64,000 nt of DNA from Hirschia sp964352025 (GCA_964352025.1 CAYGPZ010000001.1:629864-693863); one strand, 5' to 3'. Counted from the stretch's first letter, positions 34,275-43,369 are shown. Numbers and translations: made by a program. The notes: generated from the letters alone by a model not told the origin.

Positions 34275-35776
34275 GTTGGGGCCGAACTCATAATTTTGAC
34301 CAAAACATCACTCGTTTAGCATCAAATAAATATGTTCAGCAGTTGGATGACCTTTTCCGTGATCCAGATAATACATTTATTCCACATGGATTAGGGCGTT
34401 CATATGGTGATGTTGCTTTGAATGATGGGCAAAATGTCTGTTTAACTCCGCGATTGAACGACCTATTAAATGCAGACTGGGAGAAGGGTATAGTTCGTGC
34501 GAAAACCGGACTTTCTTTAGGCGAGCTACTCAAAGTTTGTGTCCCGAAAGGGTGGTTTCTTCCAGTATCTCCCGGAACAAAATTCGTTACTTTGGGGGGC
34601 GCGGTTGCCAATGATGTTCATGGCAAGAACCATCATCAAGCAGGTAGTTTAGGGGCGCATATTACGCGTTTTCAAATTCGTCGGTCAGATAAGGGTGTTC
34701 TGGAATGCTCACCGGATGAGAATGCTGATTTATTCAATATGACGATTGGAGGCTTGGGTTTAACTGGATTTATCGAGTGGGTAGAAATTCAATTAAAGCC
34801 AATCAAATCCGCATATCTAGACGTTGAAAATCTGAATTGCGAAAACCTATCCGACTTTTTTCGGTTGAGTGCAGAAAGTAAGGACTGGCCCTACAGTGTC
34901 ATGTGGGTTGACTGTTTTGCTAAAGGGGACGCACTGGGAAGGGGTATATTCTCTCGCGGAAAGCCTGCATCTGATGTTCCCGACGGTGTTGCAAAAGCTC
35001 AACGTTTAACGGCCCATGGTGATGAAGCCAAGCCGATGCCAATGACGATGCCAAGTTGGACTTTGAATAAATTGTCTATTTCGTTGTTTAACGCCATGTA
35101 TCGAGCGCGTCCTGCGGCTAATTTTAAAGGTCGCCAGCATTATGATCCATTTTTCTATCCGCTGGACGGCATCTTGGGCTGGAACAAGCTATATGGTCCT
35201 AAAGGCTTTTATCAACACCAATGTATTCTTGCACCAGAACATGGAGAAGAAGGCATTCGTAAGTTGTTGGAAGTGATTGCCAAGTCAGGGCAGGGATCAT
35301 TCTTAGCTGTTTTGAAACTTCACGGACCTGAAACATCACCAGGTATTATGTCATTTGGTAGGGAAGGGGTTTCCTTAGCACTTGATTTTGCCAATCGAGG
35401 AAAGCCAACACTGGCACTGTTGGACAAGTTGGATGAGATAGTCCGTGAGTATTCCGGCTGTGTATATCCAGCCAAGGATGGGCGCATGTCTGCATCTATG
35501 TACCAATCGAGTTTTCCAAGATGGCCAGAGCTTGAAGAGATGCGGGACCCTAAGATTTCCTCATCTTTTTGGCGTCGTGTCACATCAAATCAGGAAATGG
35601 TCGGAGAAGATGCTGCTGAAAATCAAACTGCAGATGACGGTACCGATAAATCAATAGAAGTTTCTGAAGACATTGAGAAAATTTCTGAAGATCGCGAAAT
35701 GAAACAGGAAGATGTTTCTGATACTAACGCTGATACAAAATCCGACACACAGCTTGAAAAAAAGCCTGAAAGTTAG
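34265..35776 (+). CDS. dprE1: DprE1-like polyprenylphosphoryl-beta-D-ribose 2-oxidase (FAD)
   Basis: This 503-residue FAD/BBE-type oxidase starts at the ATG at 34265 inside the previous stop region. The FAD-binding motif HGLGRSYGDV is at 41-50, with VTLGGAVANDVHGKNHH further on, and the active-site lysine region YPAKDGRMSASMY is at 403-415 (Lys406). It oxidises the 2'-OH of polyprenyl-phosphoryl-ribose to the keto sugar. At the position of the benzothiazinone-target Cys in the Mycobacterium protein (VCVDF), this protein has Ala372 (LALDF). An acidic, low-complexity tail of about 60 residues (from about 445) is unusual for the family. It is followed by DprE2 after 12 bases. Confidence 0.88.
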   Translation: MVVSWGRTHNFDQNITRLASNKYVQQLDDLFRDPDNTFIPHGLGRSYGDVALNDGQNVCLTPRLNDLLNADWEKGIVRAKTGLSLGELLKVCVPKGWFLPVSPGTKFVTLGGAVANDVHGKNHHQAGSLGAHITRFQIRRSDKGVLECSPDENADLFNMTIGGLGLTGFIEWVEIQLKPIKSAYLDVENLNCENLSDFFRLSAESKDWPYSVMWVDCFAKGDALGRGIFSRGKPASDVPDGVAKAQRLTAHGDEAKPMPMTMPSWTLNKLSISLFNAMYRARPAANFKGRQHYDPFFYPLDGILGWNKLYGPKGFYQHQCILAPEHGEEGIRKLLEVIAKSGQGSFLAVLKLHGPETSPGIMSFGREGVSLALDFANRGKPTLALLDKLDEIVREYSGCVYPAKDGRMSASMYQSSFPRWPELEEMRDPKISSSFWRRVTSNQEMVGEDAAENQTADDGTDKSIEVSEDIEKISEDREMKQEDVSDTNADTKSDTQLEKKPES

Positions 35777-35788
35777 AAAGCAATACAC

Positions 35789-36541
35789 ATGCAAACGCTC
35801 GTTATTTTAGGTGCAACATCAGCTGTTGCCATCGCTTACGCCCGCCAAGTTGCTGTTGCGACGAAAACATCCTTTGTTCTGGTTGGGCGTAACCAAGAGC
35901 ATCTTGAAGAAATTCGCACAGATATTGTTTCACGAGGTGGTCATGAAAGCTCTATTTGTATTGCAGGGGACCTTGGCCAACCTGCGAGTGTAAAAGATTT
36001 GTTTGCTCAAATTGAAGAGAAAACCGATTATGTTGATCAAGTTTTGCTAGCCTACGGCATTTTGGGCGACCAGAAAGAACAGCAAAAAGATATCGCATCT
36101 GTTCAATCTATGTTTGACGTGAATCTCGTATCCGCTTCTATGTGGTGTGAAGCATTTGCTGCGAAGTTTGAAGAACAGACGACTGGTCATTTAGTCGTTA
36201 TCGGTTCCGTTGCTGGAGATCGTGGGCGTCAGTCAAACTATATTTATGGCGCAACAAAAGGCGCTTTGGAGCGTGTAGCTGAGGGAATGGCTCACCGTTT
36301 TGCACCTGATGACGACATCAATGTAACTTTGATCAAACCTGGCTTTATTGACACGCCAATGACGGACCATATTGAAAATAAGGGAGGCCCTTTGTGGGCT
36401 ACTCCTGAAAAAATAGCGGATGTCATGGTACGTGCTGTCGAGAAAAAACGCGTCCGTGTTTATGCGCCTTGGTTATGGCGCTGGATATTGCTGATTGTTC
36501 GCTCTCTACCCATGCCAATAATGCACAAAACGAAAATGTAA
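35789..36541 (+). CDS. dprE2: DprE2-like SDR, keto-sugar reductase
   Basis: This 250-residue SDR has the cofactor motif GATSAVAIAYARQ near residue 8 and the catalytic YGATK (YIYGATKGAL). It belongs to the group that includes Rv3791 (DprE2), which reduces the keto intermediate from DprE1 to polyprenyl-phosphoryl arabinose. The C-terminus has a hydrophobic stretch (LWRWILLIVRSLPMPIMH) typical of DprE2-like proteins. Gene order UbiA-DprE1-DprE2 supports this role over a generic SDR. Confidence 0.85.
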   Translation: MQTLVILGATSAVAIAYARQVAVATKTSFVLVGRNQEHLEEIRTDIVSRGGHESSICIAGDLGQPASVKDLFAQIEEKTDYVDQVLLAYGILGDQKEQQKDIASVQSMFDVNLVSASMWCEAFAAKFEEQTTGHLVVIGSVAGDRGRQSNYIYGATKGALERVAEGMAHRFAPDDDINVTLIKPGFIDTPMTDHIENKGGPLWATPEKIADVMVRAVEKKRVRVYAPWLWRWILLIVRSLPMPIMHKTKM

Positions 36542-36598
36542 GCATGTTTAAGTGCTTCAATTGTGCCGTACGAACCAATACATATCGAAAGCCTTTGA

Positions 36599-37003
36599 AT
36601 GATAAAGCAGCTTTTTAAGCTTAAGGAATTTTTTTGTTTCGTCGCAGTGGGGGCGTTAGCTGCAATTGCGAACATGGTCTCGCGATACTTTTTAGACTTT
36701 GTTATGGTCTTCGAGTTGGCGGTATTGATTGCCTATGTGATCGGTATGGTCATTGCTTTTGTATTGTTTCAAAAACTCATTTTTGGTGCTCCGGATACAC
36801 CTGTTAAAACGCGGATATTTCGGTTTTGTGTTGTAAATGCTGTTGGCGCAGTGTTAGCTGTTTTAGTTAGTTCATTAATGGCTAGAGTTGTGTTTCCGAG
36901 TTGGGGATGGACATTTCATCCTGCCGAAATTGCCCATTTCATTGGGGTGTCAGTTCCAGCAATTTCAAGTTACTTTGGCCATAAACTTTATACATATAAA
37001 TAG
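36599..37003 (+). CDS. GtrA-family small membrane protein
   Basis: This 134-residue protein has four predicted transmembrane helices and the GtrA pattern (FCFVAVGALAAIANMVSRYFL and VIGMVIAFVLFQKLIF). GtrA proteins help move or organise polyprenyl-linked sugars, and mycobacterial Rv3789 of the same family is next to dprE1. It lies 57 bases after DprE2; the weak start context is the only uncertainty. It probably completes the arabinose donor system by flipping or presenting the lipid-linked sugar. Confidence 0.85.
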   Translation: MIKQLFKLKEFFCFVAVGALAAIANMVSRYFLDFVMVFELAVLIAYVIGMVIAFVLFQKLIFGAPDTPVKTRIFRFCVVNAVGAVLAVLVSSLMARVVFPSWGWTFHPAEIAHFIGVSVPAISSYFGHKLYTYK

Positions 37004-37289
37004 TACTTCTAGATTTAAATACTGCCGACGGTAAGTCCGAAAAGGATTGGTTGCGGATGTCTGAACCGTCTTTTACATTGATTTACTGGCGATTGCATTG
37101 GCTTGCTGAGGATAAACTGATGATTTGTGTTCCTTACAAGGTTTACAACATTACACGCGCTATCTGTAAGAATTGACAACCGCACTTCGTAGCATCTGCA
37201 CAAGCTTTATTGCGCTCGTTACACCGTTTCCAAGACTTATTGATCTTTGTCGATAAGCCAAAAGAAACAATATTTAGCGGGAGTGACAA

Positions 37290-38882
37290 ATGGCCTATAC
37301 AGGAAGCAGCGAGCCGATATCGGACTTGATTAATCGTTACGGTGATAGCTGGAGAGACATTCAGCCGGAAGCCGTGCTGCGTATGCAAAACCAGAACAAA
37401 TTCCGGACGGGATTGGATATTGCGCGCTACACAGCCAAAATCATGCGTGAAGACATGGCAGCTTATGATGCAGACCCTAAAAATTACACGCAATCATTAG
37501 GGTGCTGGCACGGATTTGTGGGCCAACAAAAAATGATTTCGATCAAGAAGCATTTTGGTTCAACCAAAGGCAAATACCTTTACCTTTCTGGTTGGATGGT
37601 TGCTGCGCTTAGGTCTGAGTTTGGTCCATTGCCGGATCAGTCTATGCACGAGAAAACGTCTGTGCCTGCTTTGATCGAGGAATTGTACACATTCCTTCGT
37701 CAGGCTGATGCCCGCGAATTGGGTCTATTATACAGTCGTTTGGATGCTGCTGATAAAGCTGGCGAAATTGATCAATTCAAAGAGATCAAATCTGAAATCG
37801 ACAATTACCAGACGCACGTTGTTCCAATCATCGCAGATATTGATGCAGGATTTGGGAATGCAGAGGCAACTTACTTGCTGGCCAAGAAAATGATCGAAGC
37901 TGGTGCATGTGCTCTGCAGATTGAAAACCAGGTATCGGATGAAAAGCAATGTGGTCACCAGGACGGTAAAGTAACGGTTCCACATGAAGATTTCTTGGCG
38001 AAGATACGTGCGTGTCGTTACGCATTTTTAGAGCTAGGTATTGATGATGGTATTATCGTTGCGCGGACTGACTCTCTTGGAGCTGGTCTAACGAAACAGA
38101 TTGCTTATTCGGAAACGCCGGGTGATTTGGGTGATCAATACAACTCGTTTTTGGATTGTGAGCCATATAATCCTGAGACATCGACAAATGGAGATGTGTT
38201 AATACAGCGTAATGGTGAATTGCTTAAACCAAAGCGTTTGAAATCAAACCTGTATCAATTCCGTGCTGGAACGGGAGAGGATCGTTGTGTTCTTGATTGT
38301 ATTACGTCTCTTCAAAATGGTGCAGATCTCTTGTGGATCGAAACCGAGAAGCCGCACGTAGACCAGATTGCAGGGATGGTGGATCGTATTCGTGACGTCG
38401 TTCCAAATGCAAAGCTTGTTTACAACAACTCTCCATCATTCAACTGGACGCTTAATTTCCGTCAGCAAGTGTATGATGCATGGGAGCAGGAAGGTCGCGA
38501 CGTTTCTAACTATGATCGTGCAAAGCTTATGGATGAATCTTACGATGCAACTGAGCTATCAACAGAAGCGGATAATCGTATTCAGTCTTTCCAACGTGAA
38601 GGTGCAAAACGCGCTGGTATTTTCCACCACCTGATCACTTTGCCGACTTACCACACGACAGCTTTGTCAACGGATGATCTCGCGAAGCGCTACTTTGGTG
38701 AACAAGCAATGCTTGGCTATGTGAAGACAGTCCAGCGTGTGGAAATTCGTGAAGGCGTGGCCTGTGTGAAGCACCAAAATATGGCTGGGTCCGACCTTGG
38801 AGACGACCATAAAGAATACTTTGCCGGAGATGCAGCTCTTAAAGCTAGCGGTGAAGACAACACAATGAACCAATTCTCATAA
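37290..38882 (+). CDS. aceA: isocitrate lyase
   Basis: This 530-residue protein is the longer bacterial isocitrate lyase type (about 530 residues). The key motif is DEKQCGHQDGK around residue 215 (catalytic Cys in K-x-CGH), preceded by IADIDAGFGNAEATY. The family motif NNSPSFNW is also present. It splits isocitrate to glyoxylate and succinate in the glyoxylate shunt. It heads a locus with glcB and a RamB-like regulator, in line with growth on acetate or fatty acids. The start has GGGAGTGACAA eight bases upstream. Confidence 0.96.
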   Translation: MAYTGSSEPISDLINRYGDSWRDIQPEAVLRMQNQNKFRTGLDIARYTAKIMREDMAAYDADPKNYTQSLGCWHGFVGQQKMISIKKHFGSTKGKYLYLSGWMVAALRSEFGPLPDQSMHEKTSVPALIEELYTFLRQADARELGLLYSRLDAADKAGEIDQFKEIKSEIDNYQTHVVPIIADIDAGFGNAEATYLLAKKMIEAGACALQIENQVSDEKQCGHQDGKVTVPHEDFLAKIRACRYAFLELGIDDGIIVARTDSLGAGLTKQIAYSETPGDLGDQYNSFLDCEPYNPETSTNGDVLIQRNGELLKPKRLKSNLYQFRAGTGEDRCVLDCITSLQNGADLLWIETEKPHVDQIAGMVDRIRDVVPNAKLVYNNSPSFNWTLNFRQQVYDAWEQEGRDVSNYDRAKLMDESYDATELSTEADNRIQSFQREGAKRAGIFHHLITLPTYHTTALSTDDLAKRYFGEQAMLGYVKTVQRVEIREGVACVKHQNMAGSDLGDDHKEYFAGDAALKASGEDNTMNQFS

Positions 38883-38899
38883 TTAACGTTTCAACTCTA

Positions 38900-38941
38900 G
38901 CGGAGCCGAGTTGGGAAAACTGACCGGCTCCGCATTTTTTT
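38900..38941 (+). terminator. intrinsic terminator after aceA, abutting the next gene's ribosome-binding site
   Basis: GCGGAGCCG pairs with CGGCTCCGC and is followed by seven Ts. The T-run ends right before TAGGAGG, the site for the small gene at 38956, so expression of that gene needs read-through or its own promoter. Confidence 0.85.
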
Positions 38942-38955
38942 AGGAGGAAATGAAA

Positions 38956-39174
38956 ATGACGAATGAAAACCCAAACCGTATAACAATAATTGCTCCAAGC
39001 TTTAGCGAGGCTGTTATCGAGTTTCACCGCAGCCGTATGGGCGAGCGCGGATATATAATGGATGGTCCTATCGTGTCGCGTTTATTCATGTTGGCCGAAG
39101 GTGTGCAAAAACCCAAAAACCTCTTTGAAGGCAAAGAAATGTTTTCGGTGAGTTTTGCTAAAAAAGAAGCGTGA
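38956..39174 (+). CDS. small uncharacterised protein between aceA and glcB
   Basis: This 72-residue soluble protein has a well-placed GGAGG eight bases before the ATG at 38956; the ATG at 38950 is too close to that site. It begins MTNENPNRITIIAPSF and contains FHRSRMGERGYIMDG and LFEGKEMFSV. I do not recognise the family. The position inside a glyoxylate-shunt locus suggests a link to malate or isocitrate metabolism, but the strong terminator upstream and its small size leave the role open. Confidence 0.7.
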   Translation: MTNENPNRITIIAPSFSEAVIEFHRSRMGERGYIMDGPIVSRLFMLAEGVQKPKNLFEGKEMFSVSFAKKEA

Positions 39175-39180
39175 AACCTT

Positions 39181-39198
39181 TGAGCAATGTATTGCTCA
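39181..39198. repeat. perfect inverted repeat TGAGCAAT-GT-ATTGCTCA
   Basis: Eight-base arms with a two-base loop lie 6 bases after the small gene stop. It may be a weak transcript end or a protein-binding site upstream of glcB. There is no T-run. Confidence 0.6.
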
Positions 39199-39218
39199 AC
39201 AGAAATAATAAAGAATTG

Positions 39219-39263
39219 GATGAACGTTTATTGGCTTTGTAATAGGCTGTCTAAACGTTCATC
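39219..39263. promoter_or_regulatory. 12-base inverted repeat upstream of glcB (possible regulator site)
   Basis: GATGAACGTTTA (39219-39230) and TAAACGTTCATC (39252-39263) are perfect reverse complements, each containing AACGTT, with a 21-base spacer. It lies 30 bases before the glcB start and could bind the RamB-like regulator encoded downstream, or form a leader hairpin. Confidence 0.55.
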
Positions 39264-39292
39264 TATTCTACTGACGTAAAAGGATGCGGATC

Positions 39293-41437
39293 ATGCAATC
39301 CAAAACAATATTACGAGAAAATCTTACGATAGATGCGAAGCTTGCTGAATTTATTGATTCAAAACTTGTTGGACCATTAGGCTATGAGAAAGACACTTTC
39401 TGGTGGGGCGTGGCGAACATATTCGAGCGTTTCTCATCTAAAAATAAAGAACTACTTGAAACACGAGAAAATCTACAGGCCAAGATAGATGCTTGGCATA
39501 AAGAACCAGAAAATGGTCAACCAAGTCAGGACGAATATCAGGCTTTTCTACGTGACATTGGGTATCTCGTTCCCGAACCTGCGCCCTTTAAAATAGGGAC
39601 GCAAAATGTTGATGCAGAGCTAGCGCAATTAGCAGGGCCACAATTGGTTGTACCCGTTCTAAATGCTCGGTATGCGCTAAATGCTGCAAATGCACGTTGG
39701 GGCTCTCTCTATGATGCGCTTTATGGTTCAGATGCCATTGCTTATGAAGGCAATGAGAAATCTGGATATGATGCAGCGCGCGGTGAAAAAGTTATCAGCT
39801 GGGCGAAGAATTTTCTAGATGACGCTATTCCATTGGAGAATGGCAAACATGCCGATGTTGAAGCTTATTCTATAGAAAATGGCGCGTTAGTTCCCGGGCT
39901 TTTAGATCCATCCGTTTTAGTTGGTTTCGAAGGCCAGCCGGATGCGCCTAGCAAGATAATATTCCGGCACAATGGTATGCACATTGAGCTGCTGATCAAT
40001 GGTGATCACCCAGTTGGACGTCAGGATAAAGCAGGCGTGTGTGATGTTGTTTTGGAATCTGCGTTATCGACGATTGTTGATTTTGAAGATTCTGTTGCGG
40101 CGGTGGATGCTGAGGACAAATTAGCGGCCTATCAAAACTGGTATGGCCTGATGCAGGGTGACCTCGTTTCGACCTTTAAAAAGGGTGGAGATGAAGTTCG
40201 TCGCGGGCTTAATGAGGACCGCCAATATACGGATCTATCTGGTAAAACAGTAGATTTTTCAGGGCGCTCTCTCATGCTTGTGCGTAATGTTGGGCATTTG
40301 ATGACAACGCCTGCAGTGTTGCTGGCTGATGGTAGTGAAGCGCCAGAAGGTATTTTGGACGCGATTGTTACAAGTCTAATCGGTTGCGTTGATCTTCTTA
40401 AAAAGAATGGGATCAGAAACTCAAAAACAGGCTCTATCTATATTGTTAAGCCGAAAATGCATGGACCAGAGGAATGTGCATTTACCAATGACTTGTTCAA
40501 TGCCGTTGAAGATCTATTGGGGCTGACGCGTCACACGGTTAAAGTGGGCGTGATGGATGAGGAGCGTAGAACGTCTGCAAATCTTGCGGCCTGTATCCAT
40601 GCGGTGAAAGACAGAATTGTGTTCATCAATACGGGGTTCCTTGATCGGACAGGCGATGAAATGCACACATCCATGTATGCGGGTCCTATGATCCGCAAAG
40701 GCGAGATGAAATCATCTGCTTGGATTGATGCGTATGAAAAGCGCAATGTCGCAATTGGTTTGGCGTGTGGTTTTTCTGGTCGTGCTCAAATTGGGAAGGG
40801 CATGTGGGCTGCGCCTGACCGTATGAGCGATATGCTTGAGCAAAAAATTGGACACCCTCAAACGGGTGCGAATACCGCTTGGGTGCCTAGTCCATCTGCC
40901 GCGACGCTTCATGCTGTTCACTATCATACTGTAGATGTGGCTTCCCGTCAGGAAGACGTCTTAAAGCAAGACATTCCAGCGCTGAGCACACTTCTTAAAT
41001 ATCCAGTGGCCAAGTCTGCCGACTGGAGTGAAGAAGAGATTAGCGACGAGTTGGAGAACAATGCGCAAGGCCTGTTAGGCTATGTTGTAAGGTGGATTGA
41101 TCAAGGCGTTGGGTGTTCCAAAGTGCCTGACATCAACAATATTAGCTTGATGGAAGATCGCGCAACTTTGAGAATTTCATCTCAACATATTGCTAACTGG
41201 TTGATGCATAATGTGTGTACAGTTTCTGAGGTGGAAAAAGTTTTGCGCCGTATGGCTGTAAAAGTGGATGATCAAAATGCCGATGATCCATTGTATGAGC
41301 CAATGGCACCATCATTTGATGGTGTAGCTTACAAAGCCGCTTGTGCGTTGATATTTGATGGTGTGGGGCAGCCAAGTGGTTACACTGAACCTTTGTTGCA
41401 TCGCTTTAGACTTGATAAGAAAGGGCTGCACCAATGA
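39293..41437 (+). CDS. glcB: malate synthase G
   Basis: This 714-residue isozyme G condenses glyoxylate with acetyl-CoA to malate. Motifs include VVPVLNARYALNAANARWGSLYDALYG, ALSTIVDFEDSVAAVDAEDK (catalytic acid segment), GLNEDRQYT, and KMHGPEECAFTNDLF. Length fits the G type (about 720). The start is the ATG at 39293, nine bases after AAAAGG; the ATG at 39284 is directly at that site. The RamB-like gene follows after 10 bases, so both are likely in one transcript. Confidence 0.96.
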   Translation: MQSKTILRENLTIDAKLAEFIDSKLVGPLGYEKDTFWWGVANIFERFSSKNKELLETRENLQAKIDAWHKEPENGQPSQDEYQAFLRDIGYLVPEPAPFKIGTQNVDAELAQLAGPQLVVPVLNARYALNAANARWGSLYDALYGSDAIAYEGNEKSGYDAARGEKVISWAKNFLDDAIPLENGKHADVEAYSIENGALVPGLLDPSVLVGFEGQPDAPSKIIFRHNGMHIELLINGDHPVGRQDKAGVCDVVLESALSTIVDFEDSVAAVDAEDKLAAYQNWYGLMQGDLVSTFKKGGDEVRRGLNEDRQYTDLSGKTVDFSGRSLMLVRNVGHLMTTPAVLLADGSEAPEGILDAIVTSLIGCVDLLKKNGIRNSKTGSIYIVKPKMHGPEECAFTNDLFNAVEDLLGLTRHTVKVGVMDEERRTSANLAACIHAVKDRIVFINTGFLDRTGDEMHTSMYAGPMIRKGEMKSSAWIDAYEKRNVAIGLACGFSGRAQIGKGMWAAPDRMSDMLEQKIGHPQTGANTAWVPSPSAATLHAVHYHTVDVASRQEDVLKQDIPALSTLLKYPVAKSADWSEEEISDELENNAQGLLGYVVRWIDQGVGCSKVPDINNISLMEDRATLRISSQHIANWLMHNVCTVSEVEKVLRRMAVKVDDQNADDPLYEPMAPSFDGVAYKAACALIFDGVGQPSGYTEPLLHRFRLDKKGLHQ

Positions 41438-41447
41438 GGACTAATAT

Positions 41448-42842
41448 ATGCTGAGTGATAAGGCAGTATTTGTAGGACCTAGATTGCGGCGGTTACGGCG
41501 TGATCTGGGGCTTACTCAGAATATGATGGCCGAAGAGCTTGGTCTATCACCATCTTATATTGCCCTTATCGAACGTAATCAGCGTCCTCTGACGGCCAAG
41601 GTTCTCCTCAAACTGGCAAGCATTTATGATGTCGACCTGGCCAAGTTTGCGGGTGATGGCGGCGTTGAACTTACTCAGAAAATTGAAGAAATTCTCAAAG
41701 ACCCTCTTTATGGCGAACTCGATTTAAGTCCGTCTGAGCCAGAAGAATTAGCTATTGGTCATCCTGCTTTGGCTGAAGCTTTTGTACGGGTCCATAAAGC
41801 CTATAGAGAGAGCCAGCTAGCGCTAGCTGATCGTGCTGGTCAGGACATCGAATTTGATCCGATCGAAGAGACGCGCGCTTTCCTTGTTGCCGAGAAAAAC
41901 TATTTTGCTGAGTTGGATGCAAAAGCTGAAGCCATTGGCTTAGCGCATGAAGGCCTTGAAGCGCTTCGTTCGTATCTCGATGAAAAATTCGGCTATAAAA
42001 CACGGCGCCTACCACAAGATTTGATGGTTGGTTCAGTGCGCCGATTTGATCTTCACCGCAAAGAATTGGTTCTGGCTGAAGGGTTGGAAGTATCCGCGGA
42101 AGCATTTCAGATTGCGCTGCAGATTGCGTATGTTGGCTTTGGTAAGCAGCTGGAAGACGCGCTCAATCGCTGTGAAAATATGAGTGATAGTGCAAGACGT
42201 ATATCGCGTCGGGCATTAGCCAATTACACCGCCGGCGCGATACTCATGCCTTATAAGCGTTTCTATAAGGCGGCTGAGAAAAGTCGATATGACATACAGT
42301 TTCTAGCGCGTTTGTTTCGGACGAGTTTTGAACAAGTCTCTCACCGTCTGACAACTTTGCAAAAGCCGGGCGCTGAAGGTGTGCCTTTCTTTTTTATTCG
42401 CGTGGATGCGGCAGGAAATGTGTCTAAACGACTAGATGGAAGTAATTTTCCATTTGCGCGGCATGGTGGATCTTGTCCATTGTGGGCGTTGCATTCTTCT
42501 TTCAAGACGCCGCGTGAAGTCGTCACCCAATTGCTTGAATTACCCGATGGTGCGCAGTTCTTCTCTATTTCGCGTACTGTGAGTGCGGGTGGTGAAACCT
42601 ATTCTGCAGATAGGGCCGAGCGGGCAATTGCACTTGGATGTTCAATCGAACATGCCGAGCGCCTTGTGTATGCAGAGACTACAGATTTAAAGCAGGCAAA
42701 AGCGACGCCTATCGGGGTGTCGTGTCGCCTATGTCATCGCGGGGATTGTCTGTCGCGATCAGAACCACCGATTGGTCGGAAGCTATTGGCAGATGATAAC
42801 CGTCGAGCTGCGGCTCCATTCTTGTTTGATGATGAAGGCTGA
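41448..42842 (+). CDS. RamB-like short-chain acyl/glyoxylate-shunt regulator (XRE + ImmA/IrrE-like)
   Basis: This 464-residue protein has an N-terminal XRE helix-turn-helix (about 11-66: RLRRLRRDLGLTQNMMAEELG then PSYIALIERNQRPLT). A central peptidase-like ImmA/IrrE region (about 200-330) and a C-terminal DUF2083-type part follow, with cysteines in CRLCHRGDCLSRSE. This layout is the short-chain fatty-acid regulator family that includes RamB and MccR; RamB controls aceA/aceB in Corynebacterium. Its place directly after glcB suggests it regulates this aceA-glcB locus. Ligand and sign of regulation cannot be told. Confidence 0.88.
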   Translation: MLSDKAVFVGPRLRRLRRDLGLTQNMMAEELGLSPSYIALIERNQRPLTAKVLLKLASIYDVDLAKFAGDGGVELTQKIEEILKDPLYGELDLSPSEPEELAIGHPALAEAFVRVHKAYRESQLALADRAGQDIEFDPIEETRAFLVAEKNYFAELDAKAEAIGLAHEGLEALRSYLDEKFGYKTRRLPQDLMVGSVRRFDLHRKELVLAEGLEVSAEAFQIALQIAYVGFGKQLEDALNRCENMSDSARRISRRALANYTAGAILMPYKRFYKAAEKSRYDIQFLARLFRTSFEQVSHRLTTLQKPGAEGVPFFFIRVDAAGNVSKRLDGSNFPFARHGGSCPLWALHSSFKTPREVVTQLLELPDGAQFFSISRTVSAGGETYSADRAERAIALGCSIEHAERLVYAETTDLKQAKATPIGVSCRLCHRGDCLSRSEPPIGRKLLADDNRRAAAPFLFDDEG

Positions 42843-42925
42843 TTTTTCGAGGGATTTTATTCCTCCAGCATACAAATAAACGACTCAAGTTATACTCAGA
42901 TATCATCCTTGTGGGAGAATGGTAT

Positions 42926-43369
42926 TTGTTGCGGTCATTGTCTTTATTATTGCCAGCTCTCATCCCGTCATGGCGTTTCTTTGACACGGTTGCACCATCT
43001 CCCCGTATAGAGTTTACGATTTTAGAAAACGGTATTGAAGCACAAAGCTGGGAAGAGTTCCGACCTCGTCCTGAGGCTGTGTCCATACTGACCATGCTGG
43101 GGCGCATGTTTTGGAATCCGCACTGGAACGAGCAGCTGTTCTTGGTGAGTTGTGCTGAGCGCCTTATGAATAATCCGACACAGCATAGCATTGATGAAAT
43201 ATCTGATCGTATTCGGCATGATTTAACGCAACATGGTCTTATGGGCGATGAGCACCACTTCCAATTCCGTCTTGTATTTGTTGCGCGAGAGGGGGCTGAG
43301 ATAGAGCGTCAAATCACTTATTTATCTCCTTTGTTTGAAGCACCTAAAATGCAGCGGGCGGATAAATGA
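42926..43369 (+). CDS. small membrane-anchored partner protein of HTTM gene
   Basis: This protein of about 147 residues begins at TTG 42926 or 42929, eight or more bases after GGGAGA; no ATG start is in frame at the 5' end. The N-terminus is hydrophobic (LSLLLPALIPSWRFFDTVAPSPRIEF) and acts as an anchor with a periplasmic domain. The rest has LEN, WNPHWNEQLFLVSCAERL and no catalytic motif I recognise. It overlaps the next gene by four bases (ATGA), indicating a fixed two-gene unit with the HTTM membrane protein. The function is unknown. Confidence 0.7.
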   Translation: MLRSLSLLLPALIPSWRFFDTVAPSPRIEFTILENGIEAQSWEEFRPRPEAVSILTMLGRMFWNPHWNEQLFLVSCAERLMNNPTQHSIDEISDRIRHDLTQHGLMGDEHHFQFRLVFVAREGAEIERQITYLSPLFEAPKMQRADK

